This document shows positions 16,306 through 23,284 of a DNA stretch of 25,193 nt, piece after piece. Numbering within the stretch: position 1 is the stretch's first letter; each line of letters begins with the position of its first letter. The position numbers and the translations under genes are program-made. The notes below the pieces were generated by a model. The model was given only the letters and a program-made list of their open reading frames with translations, was not told where the DNA came from and did no database searches. This DNA comes from Perlabentimonas sp964554585 (GTDB taxonomy: Bacteria; Bacteroidota; Bacteroidia; Bacteroidales; Tenuifilaceae), in contig CAZKPD010000022.1 in the NCBI GenBank assembly GCA_964554585.1, positions 1-25,193 on the forward strand, in the 5' to 3' direction.

Positions 16306-17529
16306 TTATAAGCTATTAACTCCACTAAATAGGATAGAGCTGTCACCGTAGCTTAAGAATCTAAACCCATTTTCCATGGCATATTTATATACTCTCTTCC
16401 AATCTTCTCCAATAAATGCTGCCACAAGAAGTAGGAGCGTGCTTCTGGGCTGATGAAAATTCGAAATCAAGGTGTTTACAACTCTAAACTTGTATCCTGG
16501 GACAATAATCATCTGGGTTGTCGCCCTTATATAATCACATCCCTTTTGCTCCATAAACTGCAATAAGGCTTCAAGAGGTTCTTTAGCAGAGTAGGTGGGT
16601 TTGAGCTGGTAAGCATCCCATTGGTTAAGCACTAAACGGGTAGGGTCTATGGCACCTGCAATCAGCTTAACGCCCATCCAGTAAAGGCTTTCAAGCGTAC
16701 GCATGGAAGTAGTTCCCACTGCTACTATATTTCCCAATGATGCAATGATGCTGTTTAATGATTCCTTGGTTATCAGTATCTGCTCATGGTGCATATCATG
16801 TTCACCAATAGTATCAGACTTAACAGGTCTGAAGGTTCCTGCTCCAACATGAAGGGTTACATATGTAAACTTGCATCCGGCATCCTGCAAGTTCTTTAAT
16901 ACAGTGGGTGTGAAATGTAGTCCTGCTGTAGGTGCTGCTACAGATCCTTTTAGGTGGGCATAAACGGTTTGATAGGCTTCTCTGTCAGCATCAATAGGCT
17001 CTCTATTTAGGTAAGGAGGGATTGGGACTTGACCTATGGACTCTATAATCTCAGCAAAGCTGATCCTCTTATCCCTATCCCATTGAAACTCCACAAGAGC
17101 ACCATCGGGACTACGCTCCAGCATTTTAGCACAAAGCGTTATTCCCGTTCCATCAATGGGCAGTTCCAACGTTTCTCCTTTCCATTTCTTTAAATTTCCT
17201 ACCACACAGTTCCACACACAACCCGTAGTTGTTTCAAATGCATCTTGATAGCTTTCGGGCGAGAGAGGGTTTAAAATAAATACTTCAATTAAAGAGCCTG
17301 TACTCTTTCTGAAAAGTAGGCGAGCCTGTATGACTTTGGTATTATTAAAGACAAAGGTTGGGCTGTTATGAAAAATGTCGGCAATTGAACTAAATATAGA
17401 AGAAGATATTTCTTTGTTATTATATATCAATAGCTTTGAACTATCGCGTATGGGCAAAGGATACTTGGCTATTCGCTCATCAGGCAGCTCATAGTCGTAT
17501 TCTTCGAGCCGAATGTGTTTAACATCCAT
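16306..17529 (-). CDS. queA: S-adenosylmethionine:tRNA ribosyltransferase-isomerase QueA
   Basis: QueA transfers and isomerises the ribosyl part of S-adenosylmethionine onto 7-aminomethyl-7-deazaguanine in tRNA, giving epoxyqueuosine. The 407-residue protein has the family start (YDYELPDERIAKYPL), the FNNTKVIQARL block, the central VAAPTAGLHFT motif and the TLHVGAGTFRPV motif. The C-terminal block NTLISNFHQPRSTLLLLVAAF is followed by YGDSSIL. It is longer than the roughly 350-residue E. coli enzyme, as in other Bacteroidota QueA proteins known to me; the extra length lies in the middle of the protein. The ATG at 17527-17529 is followed directly by conserved sequence. It is the first gene of a queA-ygiQ pair, divergent from the DUF2027 gene. 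Confidence 0.97.
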   Translation of the reverse strand: MDVKHIRLEEYDYELPDERIAKYPLPIRDSSKLLIYNNKEISSSIFSSIADIFHNSPTFVFNNTKVIQARLLFRKSTGSLIEVFILNPLSPESYQDAFETTTGCVWNCVVGNLKKWKGETLELPIDGTGITLCAKMLERSPDGALVEFQWDRDKRISFAEIIESIGQVPIPPYLNREPIDADREAYQTVYAHLKGSVAAPTAGLHFTPTVLKNLQDAGCKFTYVTLHVGAGTFRPVKSDTIGEHDMHHEQILITKESLNSIIASLGNIVAVGTTSMRTLESLYWMGVKLIAGAIDPTRLVLNQWDAYQLKPTYSAKEPLEALLQFMEQKGCDYIRATTQMIIVPGYKFRVVNTLISNFHQPRSTLLLLVAAFIGEDWKRVYKYAMENGFRFLSYGDSSILFSGVNSL

Positions 17530-17553
17530 GAATCAATATCCGGGATAAATGGT

Positions 17554-17561
17554 TAACTTTG
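17554..17561 (+). promoter_or_regulatory. Candidate -7 element for the DUF2027-Smr gene
   Basis: TAACTTTG matches TAnnTTTG and faces the DUF2027-Smr gene, with a predicted leader of about 85 bases. A matching -33 TTG is not visible, so confidence is low. Confidence 0.32.
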
Positions 17562-17565
17562 TGGG

Positions 17566-17573
17566 CAAAAGTA
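17566..17573 (-). promoter_or_regulatory. Candidate -7 element for queA
   Basis: On the minus strand this reads TACTTTTG, matching TAnnTTTG, and would start transcription about 30 bases before the queA ATG. No TTG lies at the expected -33 distance. It sits beside the plus-strand candidate at 17554-17561, giving a compact divergent arrangement. Confidence 0.38.
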
Positions 17574-17652
17574 ACGTATTTTTATTTTTTAAACCTGATT
17601 TGGAGAGCAGGAATATACTCCTTAAGTGATTGATGCAAAAAACGAGAGAATT

Positions 17653-18759
17653 ATGAAGTTCAATGTGGGGGATCGAGTGCGCTTTTTAAACGATGTGGGT
17701 GGAGGCAGAATTACGCGCATTGAGAGGAACCTGGTCTATGTTATGGGTCAGGATGGGTTTGAGTTGCCGGTTTCTGATTCGGAAATTATTGCTATAAGCA
17801 CAGCATCAGACACATCCCTTCAAAATCAGACAGAAAAAATTGACAATCCATATGATAAACAGTTTTTGACTAAGGGAGATATTGGACTGGATGAGATGCG
17901 ATTGGAAGAAGAGGAGGAAGAGGATACAGATTTAGCGTCAATTAATTTCGTGGAAATCCCGAACGATCCAAAGGATGAAAACGGTAATTTGCTAGGCTTG
18001 TTTTTCGGATTTATTCCTAATAATCAGGGTGACAAGACCAATTCGGGACAGCAGCTATATCTGATTAACGATAGTCCCTATAGGGTTCTTTACACCCTGT
18101 CAAAATGGGAGGAGGATGCCCTTATTCCTCTTAGAGCCGGATTCTTGTATCCTGATACCAAGGAGTTTGTAATCAGCCTAAAAAAGGAGGAAATTAACCT
18201 TGGGATAACCCTCAATTTACAATGCCTCTTTTTTAAGAATAAGAGCTTCACTCCGCAGCAACCTGAGTATTTTGATTATAAGCTAAACCCGACCAAGTTT
18301 TACAGAACAGGCAGTTTTACCGACAATGTTTTTTTTGATGTTGAAGCTATGATTGTTTCTGTTGTAGACAGTAAAAAAGAGGCTATTTTAGAGAGTATTA
18401 CCCATAAGGCAGTGGAAGAGTCCATTGCAAAAAAAGATATGCAGGAGCCTACGCTTTTAAAGAAGAAGCTACCGCCACCGATTGAGGAGGTTGATTTGCA
18501 TATTGGTGAGCTAGTTAGTAACGCAAAGGAGCTTAAGCCTGCTGAAATACTTGAAATTCAAATGGCTCGATTCAAAGTGACTCTTGAAGGAGCTCTAAAA
18601 GCCAAGGCTAAAAAGATTGTCTTTATCCACGGGGTGGGAAATGGCAAGCTAAAGCATGAATTACGAAAAGAACTAGATAGTAACTACCCCAAATTAAGAT
18701 ATCAAGACGCATCATTCAGAGAGTATGGCTACGGAGCAACCATGGTGTTCATTCCTTAG
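17653..18759 (+). CDS. DUF2027 domain protein with C-terminal Smr domain
   Basis: The 368-residue protein combines an N-terminal DUF2027 region with a C-terminal Smr (small MutS-related) domain at about residues 281-368. The opening block is KFNVGDRVRFLNDVGGGRI. Smr domains bind or nick nucleic acids. The two Smr hallmarks are present: DLH near the domain start (EVDLHIGELV) and HGxGxGxLK (IHGVGNGKLKHELRK), followed by YGYGATMVFI at the end. A strongly acidic patch (EEEEEEDTD) lies near residue 90. I choose the ATG at 17653 because homologs known to me begin right before the GDRVRFLNDVGGG block; an in-frame GTG at 17626 would add nine unconserved residues. RNase P RNA follows 28 bases after the stop. 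Function is unknown; RNA or DNA metabolism is an inference. Confidence 0.87.
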   Translation: MKFNVGDRVRFLNDVGGGRITRIERNLVYVMGQDGFELPVSDSEIIAISTASDTSLQNQTEKIDNPYDKQFLTKGDIGLDEMRLEEEEEEDTDLASINFVEIPNDPKDENGNLLGLFFGFIPNNQGDKTNSGQQLYLINDSPYRVLYTLSKWEEDALIPLRAGFLYPDTKEFVISLKKEEINLGITLNLQCLFFKNKSFTPQQPEYFDYKLNPTKFYRTGSFTDNVFFDVEAMIVSVVDSKKEAILESITHKAVEESIAKKDMQEPTLLKKKLPPPIEEVDLHIGELVSNAKELKPAEILEIQMARFKVTLEGALKAKAKKIVFIHGVGNGKLKHELRKELDSNYPKLRYQDASFREYGYGATMVFIP

Positions 18760-18774
18760 CATACAATTTGTATG
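18760..18774. repeat. Inverted repeat CATACAA-T-TTGTATG between the DUF2027 stop and rnpB
   Basis: The 7-bp arms are perfect around a single central T. The element starts immediately after the TAG stop and ends 13 bases before the predicted RNase P RNA 5' end, overlapping a poor -7-like TATGTTTT at 18771-18778. It could be a protein-binding site near the rnpB promoter. The arms are too close together to form a good hairpin. Confidence 0.5.
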
Positions 18775-18787
18775 TTTTCTATAAATA

Positions 18788-19157
18788 ACAGCAGATCGTT
18801 CTACCGCCCTTAGGGGAGGAAAGTCCGGGCACTACAGAGCACCAAGCTTCCTAACAGGAAGGTGTTTGCGAGGGTACAGTAGCGTAACAGAAAATAACCG
18901 CTTTAGGCAACCTAAAGTAAGGGTGAAAAGGTGGGGTAAGAGCCCACCGGTTGTGTTGGTGACAGCATAAGCCGTACGCCTCTTGGAGTGCAAGACCATG
19001 TATATCGTAATTGACGTATGTCTACAGGGCTGCTCGCACTGATTTTGGAAACAAAAGTTACGAGGGGTAGGTCGCATGAGCCATTTGGTGACAAATGGCC
19101 AAGATAAATGGTAGAAGCCAGTATTTTGGTACAGAACCCGGCTTATAGATCTGCTGT
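18788..19157 (+). ncRNA. rnpB: RNase P RNA, bacterial type A
   Basis: This is the catalytic RNA of RNase P, which removes tRNA 5' leaders. Conserved blocks appear in order: GAGGAAAGTCCGGGC near 18816-18830, an ACAGAAA block, GGTAAGAGCCCACCGG near 18935-18950, and the 3' ACAGAACCCGGCTTATAGATC region. The ends are set by helix P1, in which ACAGCAGATC (18788-18797) pairs with GATCTGCTGT (19148-19157). A run of nine Ts (19157-19165) follows and should end transcription. The length of about 370 bases is normal for type A. The gene begins only 28 bases after the DUF2027-Smr stop, so its promoter must overlap that coding end, or the RNA is cut from a read-through transcript. Confidence 0.96.
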
Positions 19158-19165
19158 TTTTTTTT
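19157..19165 (+). terminator. T-run ending rnpB
   Basis: Nine Ts directly follow the P1 3' strand of RNase P RNA. The closing helix plus T-run acts as the likely intrinsic terminator. Confidence 0.7.
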
Positions 19166-19604
19166 ACAATCTTCACTACTCATATCGCTCAATTCACATT
19201 AGTAAACGTTGATGATTTTGAGACTTTTCCACCTGTTTGACATATCAAGAATTGTACTATTAAATTTTGATTTAACTAAATATCAGATAGTTATAAGATT
19301 CATTAGGTCTTATTGTTTAATTAAAAACCAATATTTAAAGCAAAAGGCTTAATTATAAAGAATATTGCCATCATATATACTTATAAATCAGTATTATAGG
19401 AATATTATATTAAGTATTAGTTTAGAACATGCCCATTAAGTGCATTGGCTGTAAGTAAATCTCGTGAGATAGGAGAGAATATGATAAATAATAGGCCTAT
19501 TCGGACAAATTTACCCACCTTTTAGGATAGTGTTTAAGATTAAATCTGCGGTACTAAGGATAAACTTTAAGGGTATCCTAAGCATTGATGGACGCTAATA
19601 ATGA
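19166..19604. other. Gene-free AT-rich region after rnpB
   Basis: About 440 bases without a supportable gene. All frames are broken by frequent stops. I saw no tRNA, no strong hairpin with a T-run and no IS ends. Short local repeats of AGGATA/TATCCT (around 19524, 19557 and 19575) are present but weak. Together with the operator-like sites to the right, it forms a 0.6-kb spacer, the longest in the window. Confidence 0.5.
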
Positions 19605-19605
19605 A

Positions 19606-19616
19606 TACATCTGTAA
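19606..19616. repeat. XRE-upstream palindrome, copy 1
   Basis: TACATCTGTAA contains the palindrome TACA-TC-TGTA. It is the most distant of three similar sites, about 180 bases before the XRE start codon. Confidence 0.5.
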
Positions 19617-19692
19617 CTAATAGAAAAATAAATGGGATTTCATGAATCTTAAATTAGAGCATTCCATGATGTTTCAGCCGGTTTAGACTTGT

Positions 19693-19704
19693 TTACATCC
19701 GTAA
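19693..19704. repeat. XRE-upstream palindrome, copy 2
   Basis: TTACATCCGTAA has outer arms TTAC/GTAA around ATCC. It shares the TACATYYGTAA core with the other two sites and lies about 90 bases before the XRE start. Confidence 0.5.
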
Positions 19705-19736
19705 CCATTCGATTGTTACACTGGGTCCTATTTAAT

Positions 19737-19767
19737 TTGTATGATTTTGTAAATATGATTACATTTG
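19737..19767 (+). promoter_or_regulatory. XRE gene promoter with overlapping palindrome
   Basis: TTG at 19737-19739 and TACATTTG at 19760-19767 (TAnnTTTG) are 20 bases apart, giving a good Bacteroidota-type promoter. The -7 element lies inside the third palindrome, TTACA-TT-TGTAA (19759-19770), so a bound repressor would block it. The predicted start near 19774 leaves a leader of only about 10 bases. Confidence 0.6.
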
Positions 19768-19783
19768 TAAATAATATTTGAGT

Positions 19784-20197
19784 ATGAAAGCAAGGATCCA
19801 GAGCATACTAGAAAAAGAGTCCCTGCAACCATCAAGGTTTGCAGAGATAATTGGGGTTCAACGCAGCTCCATCTCACATATCCTATCCGGGCGTAACAAC
19901 CCTTCCTATGATATGATTCAGGGAATACTCACTAATTTTCCACAGATTAGCCCCGATTGGTTGCTACTCGGTCAGGGAGATATGTACAGAAGTCCCGTTC
20001 AAAAGGAACTTTTTACTGAGGATTCCTATAAGGAAATAACTGTAACAGAAGAGAAAGCATTGATTGCAGATAAACCTAACATGCCTGCTAAAGGCTCTCA
20101 GAATCGCATAAATGAAAATGAGATTGACCACGTCCTTGTATTTTATAAGGATAAGACCTTTTCCGCTTACCTCCCTCGTGAAGATTATGGGGAATAG
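19784..20197 (+). CDS. XRE family helix-turn-helix transcriptional regulator
   Basis: The 137-residue protein has an N-terminal XRE/Cro-type DNA-binding domain (about residues 3-65). Helix two is SRFAEIIGV and the recognition helix QRSSISHILSGRN, followed by NPSYDMIQGIL and the PDWLLLGQGDMY block typical of Bacteroidota members. The C-terminal half (about 70-137) is polar and of unknown role. The ATG at 19784 is preferred over a TTG six bases earlier because KARIQSIL is the usual start and the TTG overlaps the promoter region. Three TACATYYGTAA palindromes upstream, one covering the -7 element, suggest autorepression (inference). pyrD follows after 43 bases but has its own promoter. It lacks an obvious metabolic partner. 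Confidence 0.9.
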   Translation: MKARIQSILEKESLQPSRFAEIIGVQRSSISHILSGRNNPSYDMIQGILTNFPQISPDWLLLGQGDMYRSPVQKELFTEDSYKEITVTEEKALIADKPNMPAKGSQNRINENEIDHVLVFYKDKTFSAYLPREDYGE

Positions 20198-20199
20198 AT

Positions 20200-20230
20200 T
20201 TGCTCACTACAGTCCAATGGTGTAGTTTTG
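20200..20230 (+). promoter_or_regulatory. Promoter of pyrD
   Basis: TTG at 20200-20202 and TAGTTTTG at 20223-20230 are 20 bases apart, matching the Bacteroidota pattern. The predicted start near 20237 is only about four bases before the pyrD ATG at 20241, which would make the transcript nearly leaderless. Confidence 0.58.
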
Positions 20231-20240
20231 CAATAAAAAT

Positions 20241-21272
20241 ATGTATAAAGCTTTTATTCGCCCCCTACTATTCCTACTAAAGCCTGAAGGTGCACATGGG
20301 TTTATAGTCAAATCGCTCAGAATTCTTTTTGCTATCCCTTTTGCTAAAGCCATAACTACAAGGCTATACCGCCACAAATCATCAAACCTTAGTCGTACTG
20401 TATTTGGACTAGAATTCAGCCATCCTGTTGGATTGGCAGCCGGTTTTGATAAAGATGCTGATATGTACCGGCACCTGGATGCTTTTGGATTCTCTTTTAT
20501 CGAGGTCGGTACTGTAACGCCTAAAGCTCAACCGGGAAACCCAAAACCTAGATCTTTTAGGATTCCGCAAGATGAAGCCCTCATCAATCGTATGGGTTTT
20601 AATAATTTAGGAGTAGAGAATGCAGCAAAAAATCTCTCTAAAAGACGTAAGTCTAGGCTTATTATAGGCGGGAATATTGGCAAGAATACGCTAACACCCA
20701 ACGCTGAAGCCCACCACGATTATCTGTATTGCTTTAAAGAACTCTATCCACATGTGGATTACTTTGTAGTAAACGTTAGTTGCCCTAATATTCAGGATTT
20801 GAGAGATTTACAGGATACAGAACAGCTAAGTTCCATTTTAGCCGACATAACGCAGTACAGAGCTGCACAGCCCGAAAAGAAACCTATTCTCATAAAAGTA
20901 TCACCCGACCTTACCTTTGACCAGCTGGATGAGAACATATCAACTGCAAAGAAGTATGGCATAGAAGGGTTTGTAGCTACTAATACCACCACTTCACGCT
21001 TAAACCTTACTGCTAACTCCAATACCATTCTTTCTATTGGCAATGGAGGGCTAAGCGGACATCCTCTTAAAGACAGGTCAACCGAAGTAATCCGCTATAT
21101 CCATAAAAAAACCAATGGAACTATGCCCATCATTGGCGTGGGAGGAATACATACCGCACAGGATGCCATAGAAAAATTGGAAGCGGGAGCTACGCTAATC
21201 CAAATCTACACCGGCTTTATTTATGAGGGTCCGGGAATTGTCAAAAAGATTTGTAAAGCAATTGATAAGTGA
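20241..21272 (+). CDS. pyrD: Dihydroorotate dehydrogenase (quinone-type, class 2), atypical active site
   Basis: PyrD oxidises dihydroorotate to orotate in pyrimidine synthesis. The 343-residue protein is class 2 by layout. It has an N-terminal amphipathic extension (about residues 1-45, FIRPLLFLLKPEGAH) used for membrane and quinone contact. The blocks VGLAAGFDKDADMYRHLDAF, GFIEVGTVTP-like (FSFIEVGTVTPKAQPGNP), RIPQDEALINRMGFNN and GNIGKN then follow in order. The C-terminal FMN-binding GVGGIHTAQDAIEKLEAGA is intact. The odd part is the catalytic loop: NVSCPNIQDLR has C181 where class 2 enzymes carry the base Ser (E. coli S175, human S215), and I184 in place of the following Thr. Class 1A enzymes have Cys and a nonpolar residue here. 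The ATG at 20241 is clear; yedF begins 18 bases after the stop. Confidence 0.93.
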   Translation: MYKAFIRPLLFLLKPEGAHGFIVKSLRILFAIPFAKAITTRLYRHKSSNLSRTVFGLEFSHPVGLAAGFDKDADMYRHLDAFGFSFIEVGTVTPKAQPGNPKPRSFRIPQDEALINRMGFNNLGVENAAKNLSKRRKSRLIIGGNIGKNTLTPNAEAHHDYLYCFKELYPHVDYFVVNVSCPNIQDLRDLQDTEQLSSILADITQYRAAQPEKKPILIKVSPDLTFDQLDENISTAKKYGIEGFVATNTTTSRLNLTANSNTILSIGNGGLSGHPLKDRSTEVIRYIHKKTNGTMPIIGVGGIHTAQDAIEKLEAGATLIQIYTGFIYEGPGIVKKICKAIDK

Positions 21273-21290
21273 TTACTAATATTTACAATT

Positions 21291-21926
21291 ATGCAAGCAG
21301 ATATAACTGTTGATTGTAGAGGTCTTCTTTGTCCCTTACCACTTATTGAGACAAAAAAGGCGATAAAGTCAGCAAAACAGGGTGAAACTATTCAAGTTAT
21401 CATTGATAATGAGATCTCCCAGAAGAATCTCAAAATGTTTCTGGCCGACAATGCTATACAGGCAGAGTTTAGCAAAGAGAAAACTAATTTTATCACGCTA
21501 ATTAGGATTGACAGTACTGTCATTCCTGTACGTAATCCCGAGGACTACTGTCCTGCACCCATTTCTGCACCAACAGATAGCCGAGATCATAAAAACCTGA
21601 TAATTGTTCTGAAGAGCAATGAAATGGGCATTGGCGATTCCGCATTGGGTCAATTACTCCTTAAAGGATTCCTCTCAACAATCCCCGAAATGGATATACT
21701 GCCCAAAGAGATTATCTGCTATAATTCAGCCGTTAAATTAGCAATTAAGGGCACTTCCACTGCACAATCCCTAAACACAATAGCTGCGCTAGGCGTTAAG
21801 ATAACGCTGTGTGGAACCTGTGTAGATTTTTTTAGGATAAAGGATGATGTTGAAATTGGAGAAATTTCTAATATGTATGCCATTGCCAGTAGCATGTTCA
21901 ACTCATCGTATATTATTGAACCTTAA
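21291..21926 (+). CDS. yedF: Sulfurtransferase-like selenium metabolism protein YedF
   Basis: The 211-residue protein joins an N-terminal TusA/SirA-like domain (about residues 1-75) to a C-terminal DsrE-like domain (about 95-211). The TusA domain keeps its persulfide-carrying motif, C14-P-L-P (GLLCPLPLIETKKAI). The second domain has a close Cys pair, C174 and C177 (LCGTCVDFF). This two-domain form is the YedF type associated with selenium metabolism; it probably carries selenium or sulfur as a Cys-bound intermediate (family knowledge plus inference). The ATG at 21291 follows pyrD by 18 bases and the desulfurase begins 15 bases after the stop, so the genes are one transcript. Confidence 0.88.
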   Translation: MQADITVDCRGLLCPLPLIETKKAIKSAKQGETIQVIIDNEISQKNLKMFLADNAIQAEFSKEKTNFITLIRIDSTVIPVRNPEDYCPAPISAPTDSRDHKNLIIVLKSNEMGIGDSALGQLLLKGFLSTIPEMDILPKEIICYNSAVKLAIKGTSTAQSLNTIAALGVKITLCGTCVDFFRIKDDVEIGEISNMYAIASSMFNSSYIIEP

Positions 21927-21941
21927 GATAAAACAAAGCAT

Positions 21942-23054
21942 ATGTTAAATAAATACTTTGACAATGCTTGTACCAGTTTTCCCAAACCATTGCAGGTAGG
22001 AGAGCAGATGCTTCAGCATCTGCATCTGGGTGGTTCCTATGGAAGAGCTGCCTATAAAAGGATTTTTCGTTCCACTCAAATTGTCGAAGAGGCCAGGGAT
22101 CTTGTTTCCAAGCTATTGGGTGTTACAAATAGCGCAAGTGTAATCTTTGATTTAAACGCCACTCATGCCATAAATCAGCTATTAAATGGCTTCAGCTTTA
22201 AGCACAGAAAGGTACTAGTTTCACCGTTAGAGCATAATGCGGTAATGCGCCCATTGCACTCATTAGGTATTCAGTTTGAGCTGCTCCCTTCAGGGCCAGA
22301 TGGTCTGGTTAGGGTAGAGCTAATATCAAGTGAACTGCTAAATGGTGTCGATTTAGTTATTGTAAACCACATCAGCAATGTAAATGGGATTATACAGCCT
22401 ATTGCACAAATCAAAGCTGCCATTGGGGAAATTCCCATACTAATTGATGCCAGCCAATCATTAGGGAAGGTAGATCTTTTGACTGATCAATGGAGCATTG
22501 ATTATGTTGCTTTTACAGGCCACAAGGGCCTTTTGGGTCCAACCGGTACCGGAGGATTCTATGCTAAACATCCAAACACCATACACACGACAATTACCGG
22601 CGGAACTGGTTCTAACTCAGAGGGTTTTGAGATGCCAGAGTTTACTCCTGATCGCTTCCAGGCCGGTACACCTAATATCACTGGTATTTATGGTTTACTG
22701 GCTGCACTGAAGTATAGACCAAAACAAGGGTGGGATAGGGAAGTGCTCTTATCGTGCATTCAAACTCTACAACAAGTTGAGTCCATTGGAGTTATTTGTG
22801 CCAATGAATTCTATAACCAGTCAGACGTTTTCTCAATTTATCCTATGAATAGCGAAGTTTCTGAGCTGGCAAGCATACTGTACGAAAAATATGGCATTGA
22901 GACGAGGAGTGGGCTGCATTGCTCACCTTTAGCACATAAATCACTTGGAACTTTTCCTAAAGGAACCGTCAGATTTTCGCTATCTCCATATCATACCAAT
23001 GAGGATATCAGCTATCTACAAGCCAGTGTATTAAATGCGATAAGAGAGGTTTAA
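21942..23054 (+). CDS. Aminotransferase class V, cysteine desulfurase family protein (selenium module)
   Basis: The 370-residue enzyme uses pyridoxal phosphate to take sulfur or selenium from cysteine or selenocysteine. The PLP lysine is K195 in FTGHKGLLGPTGTGG. The catalytic cysteine that receives the chalcogen is C327 in RSGLHCSPLAH. The start YFDNACTSFPKP and the LEHNAVMRPL block fit the short desulfurase subgroup seen in selenium clusters, rather than IscS or SufS of the FeS pathways. Length is normal for the subgroup. Its neighbours are yedF, DUF3343 and selD, which supports a role in delivering selenium to SelD. The ATG at 21942 is the only good start. DUF3343 begins four bases after the stop. 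Confidence 0.93.
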   Translation: MLNKYFDNACTSFPKPLQVGEQMLQHLHLGGSYGRAAYKRIFRSTQIVEEARDLVSKLLGVTNSASVIFDLNATHAINQLLNGFSFKHRKVLVSPLEHNAVMRPLHSLGIQFELLPSGPDGLVRVELISSELLNGVDLVIVNHISNVNGIIQPIAQIKAAIGEIPILIDASQSLGKVDLLTDQWSIDYVAFTGHKGLLGPTGTGGFYAKHPNTIHTTITGGTGSNSEGFEMPEFTPDRFQAGTPNITGIYGLLAALKYRPKQGWDREVLLSCIQTLQQVESIGVICANEFYNQSDVFSIYPMNSEVSELASILYEKYGIETRSGLHCSPLAHKSLGTFPKGTVRFSLSPYHTNEDISYLQASVLNAIREV

Positions 23055-23058
23055 AACC

Positions 23059-23280
23059 ATGAGAATCTTACTCTTGTTCAATAATACACATGCAGTAATA
23101 AAAGCCGAGCACACTATTGCTCAGCTAGGGGTTCGGCATTTCGTAAAACCGGTTCCATCATCTATTTCATCCCAATGCGGGATGTGTATTGAGATTGTTG
23201 ACCCAAACGATGAACACATCATTGAGCAAGCATTGCAAAAAGAGCAAATAGAGTTTCAGCTAGTAACCATAAAATTTTGA
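23059..23280 (+). CDS. DUF3343 protein, putative Se/S carrier
   Basis: The 73-residue protein matches DUF3343, described as a putative selenium/sulfur carrier-like family. It has a short ferredoxin-like alpha/beta pattern (MRILLLFNNTHAVIKAEHTI) and a CGMC motif, C40 and C43, in SSQCGMCIEI that would hold the cargo or a disulfide. It lies between the desulfurase (4-base gap) and selD (4-base gap). This tight coupling suggests it passes selenium from the desulfurase to SelD, but this is inference. The ATG at 23059 is the only start that preserves the N-terminal strand. Confidence 0.88.
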   Translation: MRILLLFNNTHAVIKAEHTIAQLGVRHFVKPVPSSISSQCGMCIEIVDPNDEHIIEQALQKEQIEFQLVTIKF

Positions 23281-23284
23281 TACT

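Noticed and set aside
16296..16346. Longer YgiQ beginning at a GTG 51 bases upstream.
   Set aside because: It would overlap queA by 41 bases and add residues not expected from homologs; the ATG at 16293-16295 fits the gene spacing.
18832..19176. 114-codon minus-strand open frame across rnpB.
   Set aside because: It lies within the RNase P RNA gene and has no protein family features.
19166..19604. Possible hidden ncRNA or decayed gene in the long spacer after rnpB.
   Set aside because: No stable hairpins, no tRNA or known RNA signature, and no protein remnants that I can recognise.
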